This document shows positions 7,545-13,771 of a stretch of 13,771 bases of DNA, in pieces. A program made the translations under genes and the position numbers. Origin of the DNA: Thiotrichales bacterium HSG1 (GTDB taxonomy: Bacteria > Pseudomonadota > Gammaproteobacteria > Beggiatoales > Beggiatoaceae). The stretch covers positions 1 through 13,771 of the forward strand of contig JAUCGN010000026.1 of assembly GCA_030378125.1 (NCBI GenBank), in the 5' to 3' direction. The notes beneath the pieces are model-generated. The model had not been told where the DNA came from and searched no databases. It worked only from the letters and a program-made list of their open reading frames with translations. Position 1 is the first letter of the stretch. Each line of letters opens with the position of its first letter.

Positions 7545-7554
7545 TTTTGTACAA

Positions 7555-9585
7555 CTACTCAGATGTTATTGGTTTAAACGCAGTCTTCAACTGTTGTTGA
7601 ATGTTAGATGGCACCGGTTCATAATGACTAAGTTCCATCGTATAAAAACCCTGTCCACCAGTCGCAGACTTCAGTTCAGTCGGATAGTTACTTAACTCGC
7701 TCAACGGTACTTCAGCTTGTACACAGATCATATTTTGAGACCGAACATCACTACCTTGAATCCGTCCCCGTTTACTAGACAAATCACCACTTATGGTTCC
7801 CATAAAATCATTGGGAGTAGTGATTTCCGCTTTAACAATTGGCTCTAATATCAATGGTTTGGCCTTATTAACCGCATCCAAGAAAGCTTTCTTACCAGCC
7901 GCTACAAACGCTATTTCCTTAGAATCAACTGAATGGTATTTACCATCATAAACTGTAACCTTAATGTCCTGCATTGGATAACCAGCAATAGCACCATTTT
8001 CTAAAACCTGTTGTATGCCTTTTTCCACCGCCGGAATATACACTGCTGGAATAACACCACCAACAATTGCATTTACAAATTCAAATCCTGCCCCACGTTC
8101 TAATGGCTCAATTTTCAAGAATACTTCTCCAAACTGACCAGCACCACCACTTTGTTTTTTGTGTCGATGATGACCTTCAGCTGGTTTACTAATTGTTTCT
8201 CGATAAGGAATTCTTGGTGGTTGGGTATCAACTTCAACATTATACTGCTTATTCATCCGCTCCAACATTACGCGCAAATGTAACTCACCCAAACCTTGCA
8301 ATATAGTTTGGTTCAAAGAAGCATCATGTTTCAATAACAAGCAAGGGTCTTCTCCAACCAATTTTTGTAAGGTTGTCCCTATTTTCTGTTCGTCACCTTG
8401 TCGCTTAGTGGTGATTGCTAAACCATACATTGGTTCGGGAAATTCTAAGGCTTTTAAATGCAAATGTTCTTCATGTGATTCATGCAATACCGCATCAAAA
8501 TGCATGTCTTCAATCTTTGCCACTGCACAAATGTCTCCGGGTACTCCTTTGCTAATCTCGTTATGTTGCTCACCTTGAATTTTTAATAAATGGGAAATTT
8601 TGAATGACTTGCGAGCATCACCAATATAAAGCTGGCTATCTTTAGTAATTGTACCCTGATGAATCCGAAACATTGCCAATTTTCCTACAAATGGATCAGC
8701 AGTCACTTTGAAAACGTGAGCGATAACCTCTTGTTTTGGATCGGGAGTAGTGTCAATTAAAGTTTCACCTTGTAAAAATTCTGGGGGATTACCTTCTAGC
8801 GGACTTGGCATTAAACGAGTGATAATTTCTAACAATTCGGGGATTCCAGCTCCAGTTTGAGCGGAAACAAAACAAATAGGAATAAGATGCCCTTCCCGTA
8901 GGGCTTTTTCAAATGGTTCATGTAGTTGTTGTGGAGATAGTTCATCACCTTGTTCCAGATACGTTTCCATTAATTTTTCATCAACTTCAACTACTTGGTC
9001 AATAATTTCGGTGTGAGCATCAGCAACTGAACCCAAATCTGAGTCGCCACTTGGATTAAAAAAACAATCAACCACTTTGCTGCCATTGTCAGTTGGTAAG
9101 TTAACTGGCAAACATTCATTTCCAAAATTTTCTTTAATATCCTCCACTAAAGTAAGTAAATCCACATCCGCAACATCAATTTTGTTGATGATTATCATAC
9201 GACATTGCTTACGGTTTCCTGTCCATTCCAACATTCGACTAGTCAACATTTCAATGCCAGAAACAGCATTAATAACCACTGCTACTGTCTCAACTGCCGG
9301 TAACACGCTCAATGATTGCCCCATAAAATCTGGGTATCCGGGAGTGTCAATGATATTTACATGTTTACCTTTATGATCAAGACTGACTACCGCAGCACTG
9401 AGTGAATGTTGATGCTCTTTCTCTAATGAGTCAAAATCACAAATAGTATTACCATTCTCAACCTTACCAGCACTAGTAATTGCACCAGCTTGTAATAATA
9501 ATGTTTCTGCTAAGGTAGTTTTACCAGTGTTGGTTTGACCAACAAGAGCAATATTACAAATATTTTCAGTTGTATAGTGGGGCAT
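7555..9585 (-). CDS. EF-G-like translation-factor GTPase (FusA2-type paralogue)
   Basis: A 676-residue protein covering all EF-G domains. The G domain has G1 GQTNTGKTT (16-24), G3 DTPGYPDF (80-87), G4 NKID (134-137) and G5 SAQTG (241-245). Domain II is at about 285-380, domain III includes GLGELHLRVMLERM (431-444), domain IV includes KKQSGGAGQFGEV (476-488) and loop GKYHSVDSKEIAF with H551, and domain V is at about 580-655. G1 lacks the AHIDAGKTT of canonical EF-G. The switch I segment has HQHSLSAAVV in place of RGITI, so the usual Mg-coordinating threonine is not in place. These are marks of the EF-G-like/FusA2 branch, not of the main translocase. Its ribosomal role is not settled by sequence. 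AAAGGTG precedes the ATG at suitable spacing. The gene looks intact and stands alone. Confidence 0.85.
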   Translation of the reverse strand: MPHYTTENICNIALVGQTNTGKTTLAETLLLQAGAITSAGKVENGNTICDFDSLEKEHQHSLSAAVVSLDHKGKHVNIIDTPGYPDFMGQSLSVLPAVETVAVVINAVSGIEMLTSRMLEWTGNRKQCRMIIINKIDVADVDLLTLVEDIKENFGNECLPVNLPTDNGSKVVDCFFNPSGDSDLGSVADAHTEIIDQVVEVDEKLMETYLEQGDELSPQQLHEPFEKALREGHLIPICFVSAQTGAGIPELLEIITRLMPSPLEGNPPEFLQGETLIDTTPDPKQEVIAHVFKVTADPFVGKLAMFRIHQGTITKDSQLYIGDARKSFKISHLLKIQGEQHNEISKGVPGDICAVAKIEDMHFDAVLHESHEEHLHLKALEFPEPMYGLAITTKRQGDEQKIGTTLQKLVGEDPCLLLKHDASLNQTILQGLGELHLRVMLERMNKQYNVEVDTQPPRIPYRETISKPAEGHHRHKKQSGGAGQFGEVFLKIEPLERGAGFEFVNAIVGGVIPAVYIPAVEKGIQQVLENGAIAGYPMQDIKVTVYDGKYHSVDSKEIAFVAAGKKAFLDAVNKAKPLILEPIVKAEITTPNDFMGTISGDLSSKRGRIQGSDVRSQNMICVQAEVPLSELSNYPTELKSATGGQGFYTMELSHYEPVPSNIQQQLKTAFKPITSE

Positions 9586-9641
9586 ATATCACCTTTTATG
9601 GTTGTTACTTAACAGTATCTATGTAAATTAGAACATAGCAA

Positions 9642-10440
9642 CTCAAGTTTTGGAGTTCATTTTTTACTTATAAAACCAAAATAAATATATGATTAATATA
9701 TGAAAAAACCTATAGTTGTAGTATAATAATATTACGACTTGACATTTATACAAATAACCAGAAGTCAATATGAAATCTACCACAAAATCTATAGATTTAC
9801 CAACTTTAACCACTGAAATTTTTTCCAATCCATCAATGCCGATTGATAATGTTTTGGCACAATTATGGAAAACCATGAGGTTGCCAACTTTATTACAACG
9901 CTAGGACTTCAACAAGTGTAGTAGATTATCTACCCCTAATGTCACTCATCTATTGCTTATTTGGCTTAAATTCAGTTTTATCTTCTTGTTTTCACGATAA
10001 TATTTATAAAGATTTGCTGGTGCAAAGAAAGATGTAATGTATGATTTTGTGAAACGTGAAGATGTTAACTAGTAATAAAGGTACTGTTCACCATGAAATG
10101 CTCAATGCAAAACAAATGTTTAAGAATGTAGTACGCAAACAATGGGAAAGGATTAATTCATACCTGTCAAAAACCATTGAAGTTGAACTAAATTTGGCTG
10201 AGAAAGATACAGATAAACTATGTTGGAGAAAAATGTGTTTACTATTTGTACGAGGAACTTGTGATGATAAAACTCAGGTTGGAAAACATGACTGGGTTTT
10301 TAAGCTCAGATTGTGAACTGAGTCTACAGAAAATGTTGAAAATTTATGCTTTGCGTTGGGGATTTAAGTTTATTTTAAGGAGTGTAAACAACATCATGAG
10401 GTTTAAGCTAATTTAGATAATTTGAACTCCAAAACTTGAG
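9642..10440 (+). mobile_element. Decayed IS4-family insertion sequence with intact terminal inverted repeats
   Basis: Perfect 18-bp terminal inverted repeats bound the element: CTCAAGTTTTGGAGTTCA at 9642-9659 and its reverse complement at 10423-10440. The 799 bp between the outer ends is shorter than the roughly 1.2-1.4 kb expected of a complete IS4-type element, consistent with an internal deletion. No flanking target duplication is recognisable (left flank ACATAGCAA, right flank ATTCTAAAA). It lies between the start of the EF-G-like gene and the 3' end of the hydrogenase-protease gene and appears to disrupt neither. It cannot move itself but keeps ends that a related transposase could use. 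Confidence 0.8.
9770..10420 (+). pseudogene. IS4-family transposase, multiply broken
   Basis: The frame from ATG 9770 gives MKSTTKSIDLPTLTTEIFSN and continues to a TAG at 9902-9904. The same frame carries on through further stops to a recognisable AKKDVMYDFVKREDVN, ending at a stop near 10070. A second conserved block at 10056-10316 reads KNVVRKQWERIN, then CLLFVRGTCDDKTQVGKHDW. The central third, with the first catalytic aspartates, is missing in between. After a frameshift, LSLQKMLKIYALRW appears, and after a one-base deletion GI-stop-VYFKECKQ. This is the IS4 signature Y-x2-R-x3-E-x6-K, with the glutamate codon GAA apparently changed to TAA. The protein cannot be made. Confidence 0.8.
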
Positions 10441-10459
10441 ATTCTAAAAAAATAATAAT

Positions 10460-10954
10460 TCATGCACTAGGTGATTGTTTTTCTGACAGTTTAAATCCTA
10501 ATCCGTTAACTTTCTTTACTATTAAATCAATGAAACTATCCAATTGGACAGCGACTATATCCGATAACTCCATACCCAATTCAATTTTATGTGGTTCAAT
10601 ACCAAATATAGTTACTTTTTCCGGCTGTTCACCAGTGAGTTTGACTGCGGCCAAAATATCTGATAATCCCAGTTGATGAGGAGATAACTTGGTGCGGAAG
10701 AATACTGGTACTTGTTCATCTTCCAGACAAATTATAGTTCCAGCCTTTTGGCCGGTTTTAATTGCATCTAAAATTATTACCTGTCTTGCCCGAGCGATGA
10801 AAGTTAACAATTCCATCCCGGCAGTCCCACCATCTACAACTTCTATTCCATCTGGAATGTGATATTTTTGTAACAAATCATTAACGGCATGTACACCAAT
10901 ACCTTCATCAGTTAGTAAAAGATTGCCAACTCCTAGTATTAATAGATCGTTCAT
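10460..10954 (-). CDS. Hydrogenase maturation endopeptidase (HyaD/HybD/HupD family)
   Basis: A 164-residue protein, the usual length of the family. The N-terminus LLILGVGNLLLTDEGIGVHA is diagnostic. The three nickel ligands of HybD-type proteases are present as E17 (DEGIG), D63 (ILDAI) and H93 (SPHQLG), and the DGGT motif is at 41-44. Family role: after nickel is inserted into the [NiFe]-hydrogenase large subunit, the protease removes the C-terminal extension in the cytoplasm. Each member is specific for one hydrogenase, which cannot be named here because no structural hydrogenase gene lies in the window. Its ATG overlaps the TAA of the TolC-like gene (TAATG), indicating translational coupling. 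The stop is 20 bases from the end of an IS4 remnant, so any former downstream genes may have been lost or displaced. Confidence 0.88.
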   Translation of the reverse strand: MNDLLILGVGNLLLTDEGIGVHAVNDLLQKYHIPDGIEVVDGGTAGMELLTFIARARQVIILDAIKTGQKAGTIICLEDEQVPVFFRTKLSPHQLGLSDILAAVKLTGEQPEKVTIFGIEPHKIELGMELSDIVAVQLDSFIDLIVKKVNGLGFKLSEKQSPSA

Positions 10955-12243
10955 TATTTAACTTCTTGAAATGTATCTATTTGTAATGTATTTAACAACA
11001 TACCCATGCTTTCCAATAATTTAATTACATTCAAAAGTTTAGTATACTTTGCTGACACTAATGAAGTTCTAGCATTAAATAATTCATTTTCTGAATCAAG
11101 TACATCCAATAAGCTACGTTGTCCTAGTTTGAACTGTTCTCTATAGGAATTTAATACTGCCTCAGAAGATTCAACATAATTTTGTAAATATTTTAACCGA
11201 GCTTGGACGGTTTCTAAGCCATTCCAAGATAACAATATATCCTCTTCAACAATACGTTGCGAACTAATAATGCTTTCCTTTGCAGCTCCAATTAACTCAG
11301 CTGTCTCCTGCACTTTAGCTGTATCAGAACCACCACGAAATAAATTATAACGCATTTTTAGCATTGCATTCATGTCATCGTTTGCACCCTCTATTCCGTC
11401 TATATTATCCCTGTTCAATATCCCTAATTCAATAGTAAAATTAGGCATAAAAGCCGCTTTAGATTTATTATGGGAGGCTTTAGCTGCTGCCAGATTTGCT
11501 TTACTTTGCCGTAAAGAAGAGTGTTTATCTAAAGCCAAATGTAACGCTTCATCAGAACTTTTTGGCAGACTATTATCCATTATTACTGGTAATTGCAATT
11601 GTTTTGGTAACTTACCAGTTACACGTCGATAACTAATCTCAGCATCACGCAATTTACCTTTAGCATTGACCAAACTCGACTTAGCTAAAAACAATCGACT
11701 ATTACTTTGTTGAATGTCGGCTTTTCTACCAGCTCCACCTTTTACTAACAGATTAATTTGGCTGAGAATCTTTTGATGAATGACTACATTATTCTTGGTT
11801 AATTCCAAAAGCTCTTGACGACGTAATGTTTCTAGATAAACTTCAGATGTTAATAATGCCATGTTTTCACTAGTATTTTTTATTTTATGAATTGCAGAAT
11901 CGGCTAAAGATTTGTATTGTTTAACTCCATACTTAGTTTTAAAACCATCAAATAACATTTGGGATAAAGTTAAACCAATTTCACTACGAGTTAGAGTTAT
12001 ATCATCATCAATAAATTTGCGGGTAGTGGTATTATCACTGTTTTCACTTCCATATCCTGCATGTAGTTCTAATGACGGTAGGTAGCCACCTTGAACTTGT
12101 TTAATAGTTTGTTTTGACGCATGATAATTTTGTATTGTAATCAACATATCTGGATTAGTTGTCAAAGTATGTTGAATTATCTCGTTTAATGTCTCTGCTG
12201 ATACATTTAATGACATTAACAATGTTAAAATTAGATATTTCAT
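10954..12243 (-). CDS. TolC-family outer-membrane channel (type I secretion/efflux type)
   Basis: A 429-residue protein with a signal peptide (1-16, ending NVSA before ETLNE). It has the internal twofold repeat of OEP proteins: YLPSLELHAGYG...LTLSQMLFDGF (54-101) is echoed by FMPNFTIELGILN...MRYNLFRGG (265-305), each followed by long helical stretches (about 106-210 and 306-415). FKLGQRSLLDVLDSENELFN (371-390) is the motif common in type I secretion outer-membrane factors. The protein should trimerise as a beta-barrel with a periplasmic tunnel and work with an inner-membrane transporter and adaptor. Neither is encoded here, so the substrate is unknown. It precedes and overlaps the hydrogenase protease gene. 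No clear Shine-Dalgarno is seen. The gene has an extended -10 promoter and a palindrome in its short leader. Confidence 0.87.
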   Translation of the reverse strand: MKYLILTLLMSLNVSAETLNEIIQHTLTTNPDMLITIQNYHASKQTIKQVQGGYLPSLELHAGYGSENSDNTTTRKFIDDDITLTRSEIGLTLSQMLFDGFKTKYGVKQYKSLADSAIHKIKNTSENMALLTSEVYLETLRRQELLELTKNNVVIHQKILSQINLLVKGGAGRKADIQQSNSRLFLAKSSLVNAKGKLRDAEISYRRVTGKLPKQLQLPVIMDNSLPKSSDEALHLALDKHSSLRQSKANLAAAKASHNKSKAAFMPNFTIELGILNRDNIDGIEGANDDMNAMLKMRYNLFRGGSDTAKVQETAELIGAAKESIISSQRIVEEDILLSWNGLETVQARLKYLQNYVESSEAVLNSYREQFKLGQRSLLDVLDSENELFNARTSLVSAKYTKLLNVIKLLESMGMLLNTLQIDTFQEVK

Positions 12244-12251
12244 GATTTTCG

Positions 12252-12263
12252 AATAACGTTATT
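12252..12263. promoter_or_regulatory. 12-bp perfect palindrome in the tolC-like leader
   Basis: AATAACGTTATT lies between the predicted transcription start and the start codon of the TolC-like gene. Its position suits an operator for a dimeric repressor, but no regulator gene is nearby and the match to a known operator is not established. Confidence 0.35.
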
Positions 12264-12274
12264 GAGAACTGCTT

Positions 12275-12283
12275 ATTATATCA
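12275..12283 (-). promoter_or_regulatory. Extended -10 promoter for the TolC-like/hydrogenase-protease operon
   Basis: The minus strand reads TGATATAAT, a perfect TATAAT with the TGn extension, which can compensate for the absent -35 box. It lies 32 bases upstream of the start codon and would give a leader of about 25 nt. Confidence 0.5.
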
Positions 12284-12450
12284 CATTTCAACTTGGTAAT
12301 TTGTAGATTTTCATCTGGAGATTTCAGTAAATTATAGAATTTATGGATAGTCCCTAGAAACAAATGCAGTTTTAATTAAATCAATAACTAACAGTTAATT
12401 GATATATATACTTATTTCTAATGGGAGTACATAACCAAGTAACATTATTC

Positions 12451-12479
12451 TTGCGGAATATTAACTTAAATGAGATAAT
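12451..12479 (+). promoter_or_regulatory. Sigma-70-type promoter for pheA
   Basis: TTGCGG (12451-12456) and GATAAT (12474-12479) are separated by 17 bases, and the -10 carries a TGn extension (TGAGATAAT). The leader would be about 32 nt. No leader peptide rich in phenylalanine and no attenuator was found in the 274-bp divergent region, unlike pheA of enteric bacteria. Confidence 0.5.
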
Positions 12480-12517
12480 CAACATCCTTTCAGAAAAATA
12501 ACCGCAAAATATAAAAA

Positions 12518-13591
12518 ATGTCAGACTCTAATTTAACTAATATTCGTACCCAAATTGACAAAATAGATATACAAATTCAAGAATTTATTACTAGACGAGC
12601 TAATTTAGCAGAAGAAGTAAAACGAGAAAAATATGCCCTAGAAAAGAAACCTAATTTTTATCGACCCAAACGAGAAGCAGAAATTTTACGTAATGTTAAA
12701 CAGCGTAATCAAGGTCCACTATCAGATAAAACTTTAATGTTAATTTTTCAGGAAATAATGTCTGGTTGTTTGGAGTTACAAAAACCACTTAAAATAGCTT
12801 TCTTAGGTCCATCTGGTACTTATACTCAAACAGCAGTGCATAAAAAATTTGGCCACTCAGTCCAAAATCTGCCTCAAACGACTATTGATGAGGTATTTCG
12901 TGAAGTGGAAGCAGGTGTAGCAGACTATGGAGTGGTGCCGGTGGAAAACTCTACTGAAGGAGGAGTCAACCAAACTTTAGAATGCTTTGTTACTACTCCG
13001 TTAAAAATTTGTGGAGAAATAGAATTACCAATCCATCACCACTTGTTGGCTAATAGTGAATTAGCTAATATAAAACGAGTTTATTCTCATCCTCAATCTC
13101 TTGCCCAATGTCGTAGTTGGCTAGATAGTCATATAATGTCAGTACAACGCATTCCGGTTAGCAGTAATGCTGAAGCAGCTAAATTGGTGATGGAAGATAC
13201 TGAAGCAGCAGCGATCGCTAGTAACACAGCAGCAGAAATTTATCAATTGGATATAATTGCATCTAGAATTGAAGATGAGGTGAACAATACCACAAGATTT
13301 GCAGTGTTGAGCCATCAGGATGTTTCATCTACTGGTAATGATAAAACTTCGTTGTTATTGGCTAACCCAAACAAATCTGGAACTTTATACCACTTGTTAG
13401 AACCATTTGCTAAAAATAACGTTAATATGACGAGAATTGAGTCACGCCCTTCACGTCAAGGTATCTGGGAATATGTATTTTTTGCTGACATTGAAGGACA
13501 TTATACTGATGAAAATGTAGCCAATTCCTTACAAGCTCTACAAAAACATACTTCTTTGATTAAATTATTAGGTTCTTATCCTCGTACTTAA
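12518..13591 (+). CDS. pheA: Bifunctional chorismate mutase / prephenate dehydratase (P-protein)
   Basis: A 357-residue enzyme of phenylalanine synthesis (chorismate to prephenate to phenylpyruvate), cytoplasmic. Residues 1-90 are an AroQ-type chorismate mutase (R10, R27, K35, YRPKREAEILR at 48-58). Prephenate dehydratase spans about 91-268 with GPSGTYTQTA (97-106), VPVENSTEGGV (140-150), HPQSLAQC (191-198) and the catalytic-region NNTTRF (256-261). The ACT domain at about 275-352 carries ESRP (308-311) of the phenylalanine-binding site, so feedback inhibition is expected. The short, compact form is like that of Pseudomonas-type P-proteins. The start is fixed by an in-frame TAA six bases upstream. 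No Shine-Dalgarno is visible before it (only an A-rich stretch). It is divergent from the TolC-like gene and convergent with folB. Confidence 0.95.
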   Translation: MSDSNLTNIRTQIDKIDIQIQEFITRRANLAEEVKREKYALEKKPNFYRPKREAEILRNVKQRNQGPLSDKTLMLIFQEIMSGCLELQKPLKIAFLGPSGTYTQTAVHKKFGHSVQNLPQTTIDEVFREVEAGVADYGVVPVENSTEGGVNQTLECFVTTPLKICGEIELPIHHHLLANSELANIKRVYSHPQSLAQCRSWLDSHIMSVQRIPVSSNAEAAKLVMEDTEAAAIASNTAAEIYQLDIIASRIEDEVNNTTRFAVLSHQDVSSTGNDKTSLLLANPNKSGTLYHLLEPFAKNNVNMTRIESRPSRQGIWEYVFFADIEGHYTDENVANSLQALQKHTSLIKLLGSYPRT

Positions 13592-13629
13592 ATAGTAATT
13601 TAAACGGAGTACAAACTTGTTTAATTAAA

Positions 13630-13657
13630 CCTTCCGGGTATTCAAAACTCTGGAAGG
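13630..13657. terminator. Hairpin between convergent pheA and folB
   Basis: CCTTCC (13630-13635) pairs with GGAAGG (13652-13657). On the plus strand the stem can extend by three pairs, two of them wobbles. On the minus strand the stem is followed by TTTAATT, so it suits termination of folB better than of pheA, whose side has no T-run. The stem is short and the loop is large. Confidence 0.4.
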
Positions 13658-13668
13658 CTAACCACTAT

Positions 13669-13771
13669 CTAAAACTTATTACCTCGTTCTATTATGATGC
13701 CGACATCTTTAGAACCACGCACAGCCCCTGGTTTATGTAGTTGTAAATGTAACCAAGGTACTGAAAATTCA
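13669..13771 (-). CDS. folB: Dihydroneopterin aldolase, C-terminal part (runs off window)
   Basis: The minus-strand frame entering at the right edge reads FSVPWLHLQLHKPGAVRGSK followed by DVGIIIERGNKF and a TAG at 13669-13671. The pattern W-x-L-x-L-x-KPGA-x-RGAKDVG-x-x-IERG is the conserved C-terminus of FolB, which converts 7,8-dihydroneopterin to 6-hydroxymethyl-dihydropterin in folate synthesis. Only about 33 residues are inside the window. The start, active-site Glu and Tyr, and full length cannot be checked. Confidence 0.75.
   Translation of the reverse strand, partial: EFSVPWLHLQLHKPGAVRGSKDVGIIIERGNKF

Noticed and set aside
9619..9638. Inverted repeat CTATGT/ACATAG upstream of the EF-G-like gene
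   Set aside because: Six-base arms in AT-rich DNA are common by chance and no clear promoter lies around it.
9739..9744. Perfect TTGACA upstream of the transposase relic
   Set aside because: No -10 box is found at 16-18 bases, so a promoter cannot be supported.
9664..9876. 70-codon minus-strand open frame
   Set aside because: It lies inside the IS4 relic, antisense to the transposase N-terminus.
10056..10316. 86-codon plus-strand open frame taken as an independent small gene
   Set aside because: Its sequence is the C-terminal half of the IS4 transposase, continuing after frameshifts into the YREK region, so it is part of the pseudogene.

Overview
The window is AT-rich and has the look of a gammaproteobacterial chromosome with an accessory-rich left half. 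The P-protein type of PheA (chorismate mutase + prephenate dehydratase + ACT), the HyaD/HybD-type protease and the TolC-type channel fit a gammaproteobacterium. The mix of a secreted LRR/Fn3/choice-of-anchor/cadherin-like protein, a membrane NACHT NTPase, a group II intron and decayed insertion sequences resembles large sulfur bacteria (Thiotrichales/Beggiatoaceae). That placement is inference and rests on no marker gene.

Left region (1-2760): the window opens inside the 3' end of a group II intron on the + strand. Domains V and VI are readable and the 3' splice site is at about 126. Six bases later lies the stop of a minus-strand gene for an exported thermonuclease-like (SNase) protein. Upstream of it, on the same strand, is a 651-residue NACHT NTPase with membrane segments at both ends. 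A short ATCCT-type repeat array sits in the 62-base gap between the two genes. They form a plausible two-gene unit: a membrane-bound STAND NTPase followed by an exported nuclease.

Middle region (2760-9641): a divergent intergenic region separates the NACHT gene from a 1418-residue secreted mosaic protein. Its order is signal peptide, plant-type LRRs, Fn3, choice-of-anchor-D-like domains including a tandem triplication, cadherin-like domains and a C-terminal beta domain. Between this gene and the convergent EF-G-like GTPase gene (fusA2 type) lies a 120-bp palindromic MITE-like element. The MITE abuts a decayed fragment of a Txe/YoeB-type toxin gene.

Right region (9642-13771): a 799-bp remnant of an IS4-family element has intact 18-bp terminal inverted repeats and a transposase ruined by stops, frameshifts and an internal deletion. 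It is followed by a minus-strand pair, a TolC-family outer-membrane channel translationally coupled (TAATG) to a hydrogenase-maturation endopeptidase. Divergent from these is pheA. The window ends in the C-terminus of a convergent folB (dihydroneopterin aldolase).

The housekeeping genes (pheA, folB, the EF-G paralogue) are intact, apart from folB running off the edge, and are separated by mobile debris. The least ordinary item is the NACHT-membrane/exported-nuclease pair beside the intron. The TolC/hydrogenase-protease coupling and the toxin fragment abutting the MITE also deserve attention. I saw no tRNA, rRNA or CRISPR array.
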